64,000 nt of DNA from Granulicella sp. dw_53 (GTDB taxonomy: Bacteria; Acidobacteriota; Terriglobia; Terriglobales; Acidobacteriaceae), in the NCBI RefSeq assembly GCF_018449545.1, contig NZ_JAAVUR010000011.1, positions 124,001 to 188,000 on the forward strand. The letters run 5' to 3'. The position numbers were made by a program, and so were the translations under genes. Below are positions 9,105 through 18,027 of the stretch, piece by piece. The notes under the pieces are model-generated. The model worked only from the letters and a program-made list of their open reading frames with translations. It was not told the DNA's origin and ran no database searches. Every line of letters starts with the position of its first letter. Position 1 is the first letter of the stretch.

Positions 9105-10736
9105 ATGAAGAACCACGAGCAGATATACAAATTCGAGTCAGAAGTATTTCTTCGCCAAGTCAAAGCCAACCAGGCGAGTCTGAGATCGAACTTGCTGTCC
9201 TCCTACGACTTTATCGTCTGTGGGTCCGGATCATCTGGTTCGGTAGTGGCTCGCCGCCTCGCTGAGATCGACTACGCCAGTGTCTTACTGTTGGAAGCGG
9301 GCGGCGACGACGAGATTTCTGCGGTCTCGGAATCAAACCAATGGCCGTTCAATATTGGATCGGAACGCGACTGGGCCTTTACAACTCGTCCTTCTCGGCA
9401 TTTGAACAACCGATCTATGGGCCTTCCCATGGGCAAGTTACTTGGCGGTGGGTCGAGTATCAACGCAATGATTTGGTCGCGCGGGCACAAGAGTGATTGG
9501 GATTTCTTTGCAGAAGAATCCGGCGATCCGTCCTGGAACTACGAATCCATACTCCGCACGTATAAACGAATCGAGGACTGGCACGGTTCACCGGATCCAA
9601 GCCACCGAGGAACGGGAGGACCCGTGTTCGTACAGCCTGCGCCAGACCCTCACCCCATGGCGCTTGCCATGCTGGAGGGGGCCAGAAGTGTCGGAATTCC
9701 TACCTTCGACAGTCCAAATGGAATCATGGTGGAGGGTGCAGGCGGTAGTTCTATTGTCGACACAAGAATTCGAAACGGAAAGCGTCTCTCCGTCTTTCGT
9801 ACCTATACCTTCCCCTACATGGATCGGCCAAATCTAACCGTTCTTCCGAACGCGCTCGTTAGCAAGGTTCTTTTTAACGGTAAGCGTGCAACTGGTGTCG
9901 AGGTCGTCTATGAAGGGAAGGCGATCCGCATCAGTGCTGACCGTGAGGTAGTTCTGTCGATGGGAGCCATCAACACTCCAAAGGTGCTCATGCAATCCGG
10001 AGTGGGAGATGAAGCAGAACTCCGACGCCTTGGTATCCCGGTCGTCCAGCATCTTCCAGGTGTGGGCAAGAACCTCCAGGATCACGTCGGAGCAAGCTGC
10101 ATTTGGGAGACGGAGCAGGATATCGTTATGCGCAATAACGGCTGCGAAGCAACGTTCTTCTGGAAGAGTGACCCCTCACTTCCTACACCCGATTTGCAAC
10201 CCTGTCTGCTGGAGTTTCCCTACCCGAGTCCCGATATAACCGGCAGTTACCCGCTGCCACAACGGGGATGGACACTGTTTGCGGCACTTGTCCGGCCGAA
10301 GAGCACAGGACATATCCGGCTGACAGGATCGGGTCCATTAGATCCATTGGAAATTCACCCGAATACGTTGGGACATCCTGACGATGTACAGGCGCTCATT
10401 CGAAGCGTGGAACTCTGCCGCGAGATTGGCAACTCGGCGGCCCTTCGGTCATTTGCTAAACGCGAAGTTGTCCCAGGAAAACTCACAGCAAGCCAAATAG
10501 ATCAGTTTGTTCGGAATGCCACCTTGAGCTATTGTCATCAGACCTGTACTGCCAAAATGGGGCGCGACGACATGTCGGTTGTGGACAGCCACTTGAGAGT
10601 CTACGGAGTGGAGAATCTTCGCATCGCAGATGGATCTATCATGCCCCGCGTAACTACCGGAAACACCATGGCGCCGTGCGTCATCATCGGAGAACGTGCC
10701 GGGGAGCTAATCAAAGCCACTGATCGGGTTGGGTGA
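9105..10736 (+). CDS. GMC-family (choline dehydrogenase-like) oxidoreductase
   Basis: About 543 residues. The ATG at 9105 is chosen because AAGGAG lies four bases before it; the in-frame ATG at 9078 has no such site. The FAD-binding motif CGSGSSGSVVA is near residue 40, the second flavin motif LGGGSSINAMIWSRGH near 110, and the C-terminal active-site region reads YCHQTCTAKMG then VTTGNTMAPCVIIGERA. The catalytic His is present, in the HQTCTAKMG variant rather than HPVGTC.MG. The family oxidises alcohols or sugars to aldehydes, acids or lactones; the substrate cannot be read from sequence. No signal peptide is seen. Probably controlled by the AraC regulator upstream. Confidence 0.88.
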   Translation: MKNHEQIYKFESEVFLRQVKANQASLRSNLLSSYDFIVCGSGSSGSVVARRLAEIDYASVLLLEAGGDDEISAVSESNQWPFNIGSERDWAFTTRPSRHLNNRSMGLPMGKLLGGGSSINAMIWSRGHKSDWDFFAEESGDPSWNYESILRTYKRIEDWHGSPDPSHRGTGGPVFVQPAPDPHPMALAMLEGARSVGIPTFDSPNGIMVEGAGGSSIVDTRIRNGKRLSVFRTYTFPYMDRPNLTVLPNALVSKVLFNGKRATGVEVVYEGKAIRISADREVVLSMGAINTPKVLMQSGVGDEAELRRLGIPVVQHLPGVGKNLQDHVGASCIWETEQDIVMRNNGCEATFFWKSDPSLPTPDLQPCLLEFPYPSPDITGSYPLPQRGWTLFAALVRPKSTGHIRLTGSGPLDPLEIHPNTLGHPDDVQALIRSVELCREIGNSAALRSFAKREVVPGKLTASQIDQFVRNATLSYCHQTCTAKMGRDDMSVVDSHLRVYGVENLRIADGSIMPRVTTGNTMAPCVIIGERAGELIKATDRVG

Positions 10737-10937
10737 GCCGCTGGTTTCGCGCATCCGGCAGATCCCGGCGTGGCCGGCGACCCACTTCGGAGCATTGGGG
10801 CAGTGTTCCGAATACGCCCGGATGAACCGTCAAGACCGTCGAGGTCAATCTACGCGTTAGAGATTCGTGAGAGCTTCAGGGTAGGCTCTAAGAACAGCCG
10901 CGCTTTAATCTTTATGGACGCCGCGATGGGTTCCCGA

Positions 10938-11540
10938 TCATCGCTTCGACTTGTGTTCGAGAAGATCAAATGCCTCGTCGATATAGTGCGTCAACGGATG
11001 AGCCGCGTCTTCCTGCCGCCAGTTCTCTCTGGCAATCCGAAGCGTCCCGACGGCCATCATGGCGTCCATGCGTAGAGTAGGCCGCCGAGTCTGATCCGGC
11101 CACAATTCGTACATCGCATCCGCCAGCACTTCTTCCGCCTGAACAAGAAGCGCCTCTTTGCGTAGGCGAAGCGTTTCTATCGATCGCAGGATTCGGTCCG
11201 CGACGATGGACTCCTTGGTCTCATACGTCGAGGCAAGGGCCAGGAAGGTCTTCCGGGCGGCGGCGATTGGCGATTGCTTCGGCGATTGCTTGAGGAAGGT
11301 CGGACGCAGGGCGTCCGCGAACTTGCCGCCCTCATGCGCCAGCAGAACATCCTCTTTCGACTTCAAATAGTAGAAGAACGTGCGCCGCGATATTCCCGAT
11401 GCTGCTGCGATCGCATCGAGCGTCGTCATCTCATAACCATTTTCGACAAAGAGTTTCAGACCGATTTCGGCAATCCGGTCAAGCGTCAACTGGCGTTTGC
11501 GTTCGCGCAGGTCGTTCGGGATTTTTTCTGGTTTAGCCAC
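10938..11540 (-). CDS. TetR-family transcriptional repressor
   Basis: 200 residues from a GTG start. The N-terminal TetR helix-turn-helix is clear: IAEIGLKLFVENGYEMTTLD followed by IAAASGISRRTFFYYLKSKE (about residues 23-62). The C-terminal ligand/dimer domain is all-helical and not assignable. It is transcribed divergently from an SDR gene. The shared interval contains two near-identical dyads over the SDR promoter, so this protein probably represses the SDR and itself until an inducer binds. The inducer is unknown. Confidence 0.9.
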   Translation of the reverse strand: MAKPEKIPNDLRERKRQLTLDRIAEIGLKLFVENGYEMTTLDAIAAASGISRRTFFYYLKSKEDVLLAHEGGKFADALRPTFLKQSPKQSPIAAARKTFLALASTYETKESIVADRILRSIETLRLRKEALLVQAEEVLADAMYELWPDQTRRPTLRMDAMMAVGTLRIARENWRQEDAAHPLTHYIDEAFDLLEHKSKR

Positions 11541-11570
11541 CTTGTTCAGTTTGACGGCAGAGGAGTTCTA

Positions 11571-11611
11571 TTGACAAATTTACACTGAGTGCGATAATTT
11601 ACACCTAGTGC
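11571..11611 (+). promoter_or_regulatory. Sigma-70 promoter with tandem TetR-type operators
   Basis: TTGACA at 11571-11576 and GATAAT at 11593-11598, 16 bp apart, form a near-consensus promoter for the SDR gene. TACACTGAGTGC at 11581-11592 and TACACCTAGTGC at 11600-11611 are two copies of one site, 19 bp start to start. CACTGAGTG within the first is a perfect dyad. One copy fills the spacer and the other follows the -10, so binding should block RNA polymerase. Confidence 0.75.
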
Positions 11612-11637
11612 AATTTTGTTGCACAAGGAGCTCTATT

Positions 11638-12474
11638 ATGCCGTCGTCAAAGGTTTGGTTCATTACTGGTGCATCGCGAGGGTTTGGCCGTGTCTGGACA
11701 GAAGCCGCCCTGAAACGCGGCGACAAGGTTGTCGCCGCTGCACGAAATCCGGAGGCGCTCGATGATCTCGTCAAAACTTACGGGGATGAGGTCCTGGTTC
11801 TACCACTCGATGTAACGGATCGCGATGCGGTCTTCAAGGCGGTCGGTCAAGCGGTCGCACATTTCAAGCGCTTAGATGTCATTCTGTGCAACGCCGGTTA
11901 CGGTTACATGGGGGCCATCGAGGAGTTGGACCCCGAGCAGGTCAGAGCCAACTTCGACACCAATGTGTTTGGGACACTCTCGGTCGTTCAGGCCGCGCTG
12001 CCGATCTTACGGGCACAGGGCGGCGGTCACATCCTGACGGTATCGAGCATCGGCGGCATTATCGGTTTCCCGACCGGTGGAAGTTACACTGCCAGCAAAT
12101 TTGCCATCGAAGCGATGTCGGAAGCGCTGGCGGGCGAAGTGGCAGCGTTCGGAATCAAAGTCACGATCATAGAACCGGGCCACTTCACCACGGGTTTTCG
12201 CTCAGGCGTGAAATCGCCGTCGGCCATGGAGACCTATAACCCGATACGCCAGGTCATTCGTTCGTCGTTCAAACCCGAAGATTTTGGCGATCCCTTAGCA
12301 ACCGCCGCAGCGATCTTCAGCGCCGTGGATGCCAAGGAGCCGCCCCTTCGCTTAGTGCTCGGTTCGACTTCGACAACGATTGCGAAATTCAAAGCGGCCT
12401 ACGAGGCGCGGATGAACAACTGGGATAAATGGGAAGCCGTATCGAACGCAGCTCAGGGCGAGCAACATGCATAA
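11638..12474 (+). CDS. Short-chain dehydrogenase/reductase (SDR)
   Basis: 278 residues. ATG at 11638 has AAGGAG seven bases upstream. Classical SDR: nucleotide-binding TGASRGFG at residues 9-16, structural NAGYG near 87, catalytic Ser in TVSSIGG and Tyr/Lys in SYTASK. After the fold it has the longer C-terminal tail of the SDR group that runs on past GHFTTGF. It would catalyse NAD(P)-dependent carbonyl/alcohol interconversion in the cytoplasm; the substrate is unknown. Paired with a divergent TetR repressor, which suggests response to a small-molecule inducer. A terminator follows at once. Confidence 0.9.
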   Translation: MPSSKVWFITGASRGFGRVWTEAALKRGDKVVAAARNPEALDDLVKTYGDEVLVLPLDVTDRDAVFKAVGQAVAHFKRLDVILCNAGYGYMGAIEELDPEQVRANFDTNVFGTLSVVQAALPILRAQGGGHILTVSSIGGIIGFPTGGSYTASKFAIEAMSEALAGEVAAFGIKVTIIEPGHFTTGFRSGVKSPSAMETYNPIRQVIRSSFKPEDFGDPLATAAAIFSAVDAKEPPLRLVLGSTSTTIAKFKAAYEARMNNWDKWEAVSNAAQGEQHA

Positions 12475-12497
12475 AACGGCGTGGTCTGGCCAGCCAT

Positions 12498-12520
12498 GGC
12501 GAGCCAAGACTCGCCTTTTT
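12498..12520 (+). terminator. Rho-independent terminator of the SDR gene
   Basis: GGCGAG-CCAAGA-CTCGCC followed by TTTTT, 24 bp after the SDR stop codon. Six GC-rich pairs plus a T tract make a standard intrinsic terminator. Confidence 0.8.
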
Positions 12521-12753
12521 CTGTTGCCCTCGCCATCGCACGAGTTGTCTAGAGCAGGACACACGAGATCGACGCCGTCGATGCTTGAGGGTACGATGAG
12601 CACCGGTGAGAACAATTCCAATCTCGTATCGTGTCCTCGATTGGGCTGGCAAGATCGAAATTAGCGTGGTGGATACATGGCGAATAAAGCCCTGACCAAA
12701 ACGATCTTTCCTGCTTCACGTTAGTTCGAATGTTTGGATGGGAGATCCTGACG

Positions 12754-13386
12754 ATGAAACTACTACTGCTGGGTGCTACCGGGTTGGTGGGAAGCAAGAC
12801 ACTGAAACTCGCTCTCTCCAATGGCGCTATTTCAAAAGTGATTGCACCAACACGAAAGCCACTGCCACCGGACGAAAAACTAGTGAACCCGGTCGGGGCA
12901 TGCCTGGAGGAGCTTATTCCGATTCTGATGTCGTGCAAGCCGGATGCGGTCATATGCGCATTGGGAACAAGCCAGGCAAAAGCAGGCTCGAAGAAAGCGT
13001 TCCATTATGTCGATTACGAACTATCGGTTGCATTGGGCAAAGCTGCGCATACTGCCGGCGTAGAAACGTATGCGATTGTGTCTGCCATGGGCGCATCTCC
13101 CGATTCAAGGAGCCTCTACTACAGAACCAAAGGAGAGGTGGAGAGGGACATCCAGGCAATCGGATTCCGATCCCTTACGATCTGCAGACCCAGCCTCATT
13201 GACGGAGAACGAAATGAAGCAAGGGCTACAGAGGGAGCGGTATTGACGCTGCTTCGACTTCTAGCTCCGATCCTGCCGAAAAAATTCCATGTCAATCCGG
13301 CAAATGTCATTGCTGCTAAGTTACTCGACTCAATCATCATCGCAACCAGAGGGTGTCATTGGATCTACGCTGAAGAAATGAACTGA
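12754..13386 (+). CDS. NAD(P)-binding atypical SDR, HTATIP2/YwnB-like
   Basis: 210 residues from ATG 12754, preceded by GGGAGA. MKLLLLGATGLVGS gives the Rossmann motif of the NAD(P)H-binding atypical SDR group. The pattern continues with DAVICALGT, then VDYELSVALGKAAHTAGVE, then YYRTKGEVERDI, where the Tyr/Lys pair sits, and ends with LTICRPSLIDGER. Members of this group bind dinucleotide; some act as flavin or quinone reductases or redox sensors. No partner gene is evident. It follows the SDR terminator by about 230 bp, so it is probably its own unit. Confidence 0.75.
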   Translation: MKLLLLGATGLVGSKTLKLALSNGAISKVIAPTRKPLPPDEKLVNPVGACLEELIPILMSCKPDAVICALGTSQAKAGSKKAFHYVDYELSVALGKAAHTAGVETYAIVSAMGASPDSRSLYYRTKGEVERDIQAIGFRSLTICRPSLIDGERNEARATEGAVLTLLRLLAPILPKKFHVNPANVIAAKLLDSIIIATRGCHWIYAEEMN

Positions 13387-13499
13387 GAATCGCAATGCAG
13401 TAAACATTGGTTGATGTCGGTGAGTGATCAATGTTACTCCGTCCCGTCATGGAGGCAGGACCCAAAGCGCTAAGAAGTTGGCTTGCCATCAGTTAGAAG

Positions 13500-13720
13500 G
13501 AAGTATCCTGCAGACCGCAGCAGGTTCTTCGCGATGGGCACCTCCAATGGAGCCCTATTTGCAGAGTGCCTCGCCTGCGAATTGTCCACGCAGTATCAGT
13601 GCGATCGCTGGCACACTGCCGGTTGAGGATGCCGAAAGCGCCACCCAGTTCGTCATGTAGCCGTGGTGCAGATCGACGGCACAGCCGTCCCGATCATGCC
13701 ATACGAAGGAGGCACGCTCA
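13500..13720 (+). pseudogene. Relic of a PHB depolymerase/LpqC-like esterase
   Basis: Three plus-strand pieces in different frames spell the core of a CE1/polyhydroxybutyrate-depolymerase-like esterase. RFFAMGTSNGALFAECLACE matches the nucleophile elbow (GxSNG), ISAIAGTLPVE matches the strand after it, and VVQIDGTAVPIMPYEGG matches the catalytic-Asp HGT.DP..PYEGG segment, with the His and Asp already changed. Frames shift between pieces and neither end of the gene is found. The 13387-13830 interval holds nothing else that I recognise. Confidence 0.55.
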
Positions 13721-13830
13721 CCCATGCTGGGGATGGCTTTCGATGGTAGGCCGCCCTACGGTAAAAGCGCTCGCTGGCGGTACATCATCAGTAGGCCGGA
13801 CGGTGTTTCGTAGATGGTCTTCGGCCTGAA

Positions 13831-16344
13831 TTACCGCTCGAGCGATACGTCGACGACACCAGCTGCAATGGCCCCAAGGTCGGATGAATAGGAAGCACTG
13901 GTGTTGAATCGCGCATCGCTAGCGCATTGCGAGAAATCCATCGAAACCTCAAAGGTCTTGAATGATTGAGCGGGAATGTCGCCGACGGTGATCGGGAATG
14001 CCGTCAAAAGCGAAGGTTGGCAAGATCCTTTTCCGCTTGCTTGCACGAAAGAAAGCGAGTTGAGTTGCGCCGCTTTTAAGTCTTCTTTCCCTAAATTGGC
14101 AAGCTCCAACGTCCAAGTGCGATCGTCCGATGAGCCTCTACGAGAAATGAAACCCATGACAAGCCTACTGGCCGGTACGGGAGGCCCGATGACGATCTTG
14201 TCGATTCCGGGAGCATCATCTTTCCCGCCGCCCAAGGTGATGCTGTTTTTGCCGTCCTTTAACGATATGGGGACGACCACGCTTGTGGGTAGTGAATCGC
14301 TATCTCCTGTGAGACTGAGCTGAAATGGCTTCTCGTGATTGACCGTGACCCAAAGATACCGACTCCCCTTTGTCACAAAATCGATCTCCATCATGTACAT
14401 CCCAGCGCCGGGAGCCACAACATTGTCGAAAAGAACATCGTTGTCCGGCTTTCCGCCGAGAGTGATAACCTGCGTGTTTCCCGAACAGTACACGCAGGGA
14501 GCATGCGTCGCGTTCCCCTCAAGGACGCCAACTTCGGCATCGTAGACCACTATCTGAGAGTTCGGGAGATCTCCGTTGCCAATGATCGTGACGCGGTCGA
14601 GATAGGGAGCGATGCCAGTAGGATTCTGAAACCGGATAATGTTATCTCCAGCCTTCAAGAACACGGGCACAATCGTGTTCGACGGTATGCTGAAGCTGCT
14701 GCCGCCGATCTTCACGGCGGTTTCGGCACCTCCATTGACCTGATAAAAGAGATCGCTCGGCCCATTCGTCGCGGCATCGATTTTCATGCGGTAGATTCCA
14801 GACTTCGCTACATGCACTCCTTGGATGTCGACGTAATTTTCCTTTTCCAGCCCTAGCTTGACCACCTCGTGCCCGGAAGCGCAGGTGGTAGGGCAACGAA
14901 TAAAGGCTGTCTTTCCGTGCGTCACTCCCAGGAACGCCAAGTACCCCTGGGACTTCTGTTGGTCCACAGTTCCGGATTTGGTGACGCGCAAGAGCCGAAC
15001 GCCGTGGCCCAGGACGACGCTTGAAAACTTCTGCTTGAATTCACCAAGGTCCTTGCGGTTCCACACATCGCGGACGTTCGATGCGTCGATAAAGCCAAGA
15101 TCTTCCCACCTCACTGCAACCTCCGCTGGAAAAGCGTTGAGGTTGAAGAGCGCAACGTAAAACGCTCCATTGCCCAGATCGCTGACCCATACCGGCATAA
15201 GTCCACCGGCGAGCTGGGTCGCAGGCGCTCCCGTCTGGTCCACTCCAAGCACCTCATCGTTTGTCAGGAGGTTCGTCCCATTGGTATCGATGGCGCCCAT
15301 GTCGCCACCAAGATAGAGCGGCGCATTGGCCATGGCCCACAGGGTGATCGCCGACTGTTGCTCCACACTCGATAAGCCGGTAGACGCTAGGGTTCCGATT
15401 TCGAGCGGCCCTAGATCGTTCCACCCTGTTTGAAAGCTGGCGAACGTTTGCCAACCTATCAGATCAAACCATCGTTCCGAAGTCAGGGCCCAATCGGTGA
15501 GGGTACTGCATGCGCCTTTGCATTCGATCGCCGCTCCAATGCGACGGGCGTTGGTATAGGTTCCCCATGTGTTGAAGTCACTCAGCTCGACTCCGGTCGA
15601 TACGGTGAGCCACATGGGGCGTCCTGCTTTGCTAATTGCTTGAGCCCAGGCCTGAACCTCTTGCTGGTTGTCCACGGTCAACACACCCAACGCGGGCGCG
15701 ACACCGTCCAGCCTGATGTAGTCCACACCCCACGACGCGAACAGGTTCACGATCGAATTAACATAAAGTTGTGCGGCCGAGTTGCTGAAATCAATCTTGT
15801 AGTTGGAGAGAGCCGCTGTCGCGTCGGACGCCGCAAAAACGTTTCCCGGAGCGTTGGGCACAGCGAGGATATCCTTCACGTAGCGCGTGCTCCCAGAAAT
15901 GAGAGGGTTAGCTTGAAGGACCTCTTGGGGGATGCCGGGCCGCCAGTAGATCCCAGCCTTCTGCCCATTTTGGTGAATATGCGAAATCAAACCCGCGATG
16001 TCTGTGAAAAGTGTTGGATTCGGGGTGGGGCGCCTGCTAGAATCGTAACCCTTCTGCCAGCCGTCGTCGATGTTGATGTACGTGAAGCCGTGTTCTTCGA
16101 GGACCGAAGAGTTCAGCGCGTCCGATTGCGCTTCGATATTGGCTTGAGTCAGGAAGCCATTTGATTGGGTCTGTGAACTGAAACTGCTCCAGCCCAGATA
16201 CGGGTGCGCAGCAACGCTTGTGGACTGTCCGAATCCCTGGGCAAGACTCGTTATCGCCAATAAGGATCCCCAGCGAAACCGCCTAATTGCGGATCGGCTC
16301 CGAACGCGCACTTGTTTCGCTAATTGAATACTGATTCTTGACAT
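13831..16344 (-). CDS. Secreted GH27 alpha-galactosidase with carbohydrate-binding modules
   Basis: 837 residues. A long N-region (basic to about residue 25, hydrophobic LLAITSLAQGFG) is a signal peptide. The GH27 barrel follows: HPYLGWSSF opening, INIDDGW (90-96), nucleophile Asp in DYIRLDG (208-214), acid/base candidate Asp in SERWFDLIGW (about 295), GWNDLGPLEIG (307-317) and ANAPLYLGGD. Two beta-sandwich modules of CBM35-like look follow (about 470-570 and 580-700; repeats of LKAGDNIIRFQN and LKDGKNSITLGG), then a C-terminal beta domain resembling NPCBM/NEW3-associated modules. It would release alpha-galactosyl or related residues outside the cell. Probably in one operon with the phosphodiesterase and TonB receptor upstream. 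Confidence 0.85.
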   Translation of the reverse strand: MSRISIQLAKQVRVRSRSAIRRFRWGSLLAITSLAQGFGQSTSVAAHPYLGWSSFSSQTQSNGFLTQANIEAQSDALNSSVLEEHGFTYINIDDGWQKGYDSSRRPTPNPTLFTDIAGLISHIHQNGQKAGIYWRPGIPQEVLQANPLISGSTRYVKDILAVPNAPGNVFAASDATAALSNYKIDFSNSAAQLYVNSIVNLFASWGVDYIRLDGVAPALGVLTVDNQQEVQAWAQAISKAGRPMWLTVSTGVELSDFNTWGTYTNARRIGAAIECKGACSTLTDWALTSERWFDLIGWQTFASFQTGWNDLGPLEIGTLASTGLSSVEQQSAITLWAMANAPLYLGGDMGAIDTNGTNLLTNDEVLGVDQTGAPATQLAGGLMPVWVSDLGNGAFYVALFNLNAFPAEVAVRWEDLGFIDASNVRDVWNRKDLGEFKQKFSSVVLGHGVRLLRVTKSGTVDQQKSQGYLAFLGVTHGKTAFIRCPTTCASGHEVVKLGLEKENYVDIQGVHVAKSGIYRMKIDAATNGPSDLFYQVNGGAETAVKIGGSSFSIPSNTIVPVFLKAGDNIIRFQNPTGIAPYLDRVTIIGNGDLPNSQIVVYDAEVGVLEGNATHAPCVYCSGNTQVITLGGKPDNDVLFDNVVAPGAGMYMMEIDFVTKGSRYLWVTVNHEKPFQLSLTGDSDSLPTSVVVPISLKDGKNSITLGGGKDDAPGIDKIVIGPPVPASRLVMGFISRRGSSDDRTWTLELANLGKEDLKAAQLNSLSFVQASGKGSCQPSLLTAFPITVGDIPAQSFKTFEVSMDFSQCASDARFNTSASYSSDLGAIAAGVVDVSLER

Positions 16345-16573
16345 CCTGGCACCCGATGACGCAACCGCGCAAAGCGCAGCCTTCTCAATTTTGGTATGAG
16401 GAATGGACGATATGACCCTACAAAAGTCACCTCACACAATAGGTGGAAAATCAGATCGCAACCACGAGCCAAGACGGCGCCGGTATCTCTTCACCCAGTT
16501 ACACATAGCGATTCTGTCCGCCAAAACTGTCGATACCGAGAACGAACATCACGTCAGCGAGCGATTACTGCTC

Positions 16574-17983
16574 TCAGCGGAGAATCTGGCTCAATGGCGG
16601 TTCGATGGCGTCCGGAAGTTGTACGCCGAGAATCTTGGCAATCGTCGGAGCAACCTGCAAGTTGGAGATTGTGCCCAAATGGATCCCAGGTTTGATCGAC
16701 GCGCCGGAGGCGACAAAGAGCGCCTGCATGTCGGGCATGGTGTTCAGATATCCATGCTGACCGCGCGGAGGGTTGTTCCTGATAAGCGGCCCGTCGACAC
16801 TATCACTGAAGGCATAGTCCGGCGCGGCGGTAAGGTAGAGTTGCGGTGCCTGATCCGAAGCTGTATCCGAAGGCAAACCGATGTACTGCGCTTCATCGTT
16901 GGTATAGACCCGCGAAACTCCGGGTAAACCAGCGAAGTATGCCTTCAGCTTCGGCAATAGCTGCGCACGGCGGCTCGCATTGCGTATATAAAGTGATGCA
17001 GAGCCTCCTTCGGCCTTGACCCAGACATCCCCAACGTACCCGTTGCCCTCCTTCCGAATCAGTCCCTGGTCTACAAGAGCAACATTGGGAGCAATGGTGT
17101 GAGTATAGGTAGCGAAGCCGTGATCCGAGGCGAGTATGAAGGTTGTACGATCTAATGCGCCAGCACTGCGCACTGCATCAACGACACGCTGCAGACAGTG
17201 GTCAGCGTAGGCATATGCAAGATACGCCGCTGGGGTGAGCGGGCCATATTGATGCTGGGTAGAATCACTTTGGAGGAGGTGCAATAGCAGCAGATTTGGA
17301 GTGTGCTTTTCGATGATATCGACTGCGGCATCGGTCCAAACCTGGTCGCGCCATGCTGCGCTACTCTTTTCGCCGAACTTCTCGACTTGCTCTCTGGTGA
17401 CAATGCCATGCGCGATCAGCTCTTGAGGGATCACATCATGAATATCGGGCTTCTCGCCGAACTGCCACTGCACGCCCTTTGCACCATAGATCGCCACCCA
17501 ATCGACTTGCCCGGTGGTAAGCCCTTTCTCAGCCGCCGCCTCATAGAGCGTTCGGGCATGGACCAGTTTGTCCTTGTCAACCCATGGCTCGATCTTTGGA
17601 GCGCTGCCATCCGTGGGAAAAGTAATAAGGCCGTTTGCCATAATGTAGTGCTGGCTCGCATTCACTCCGGTGATGAGGGAGGTATGGTTCGGCCAGGTTA
17701 CAGTGGGGTTGATCGGCTGCATGGCCATCGCAACTGCGCCCTGTGCAGCTAGAGCGCGCAGGGTTGGCATGGGCAGACGCGGGTCCTCGAGCGCACGAGC
17801 CGGAAAGCCATCAATCGTAATGAGAATGACGATCGGTTTTTTAGCTCCATTATTAATGGGAGCTTGTGCCAGTACGACAGTGCATCCTACAACGGCTGTC
17901 AACAGTAGGAGAGACATCTGTTTCAAGAGAATCCGTTTCTGCGGCTTCATATGCAGCACCGCAATCGTGTAGATCTTATCCAC
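16574..17983 (-). CDS. Alkaline phosphatase-superfamily phosphodiesterase (NPP type)
   Basis: 469 residues from GTG, or 458 from the ATG at 17950 (MKPQKR); no good ribosome site decides. An N-terminal signal/anchor is followed by the nucleotide pyrophosphatase/phosphodiesterase fold. Metal ligands and nucleophile are visible: LITIDGFPA (Asp), NPTVTWPNHTSL (Thr nucleophile), DSTQHQYGP (Asp and His), ASDHGFATY (Asp-His) and RGQHGYLN (His). Exported members split phosphodiester or pyrophosphate bonds in nucleotides or phospholipids. It sits between the TonB receptor (44 bp upstream) and the GH27 gene, so it may help scavenge phosphate or process a glycoconjugate; that is inference. Confidence 0.85.
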   Translation of the reverse strand: MDKIYTIAVLHMKPQKRILLKQMSLLLLTAVVGCTVVLAQAPINNGAKKPIVILITIDGFPARALEDPRLPMPTLRALAAQGAVAMAMQPINPTVTWPNHTSLITGVNASQHYIMANGLITFPTDGSAPKIEPWVDKDKLVHARTLYEAAAEKGLTTGQVDWVAIYGAKGVQWQFGEKPDIHDVIPQELIAHGIVTREQVEKFGEKSSAAWRDQVWTDAAVDIIEKHTPNLLLLHLLQSDSTQHQYGPLTPAAYLAYAYADHCLQRVVDAVRSAGALDRTTFILASDHGFATYTHTIAPNVALVDQGLIRKEGNGYVGDVWVKAEGGSASLYIRNASRRAQLLPKLKAYFAGLPGVSRVYTNDEAQYIGLPSDTASDQAPQLYLTAAPDYAFSDSVDGPLIRNNPPRGQHGYLNTMPDMQALFVASGASIKPGIHLGTISNLQVAPTIAKILGVQLPDAIEPPLSQILR

Positions 17984-17994
17984 GCGAAGAAGTG

Positions 17995-18017
17995 GGGAGC
18001 CGTTGGGGACGGCTCCC
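17995..18017 (-). promoter_or_regulatory. Strong hairpin between TonB receptor and phosphodiesterase genes
   Basis: GGGAGCCGT and ACGGCTCCC form a perfect 9-bp stem around a 5-nt loop. It begins 10 bp after the receptor stop codon on the minus strand. No T tract follows, so it is more likely an mRNA 3'-end stabiliser or attenuator that sets receptor expression above that of the downstream genes. Confidence 0.5.
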
Positions 18018-18027
18018 GTAGATGCGA

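Noticed and set aside
10737..10937. Search for a gene or terminator between the convergent GMC and TetR genes
   Set aside because: No ORF with family motifs and no clear stem with a T tract was found.
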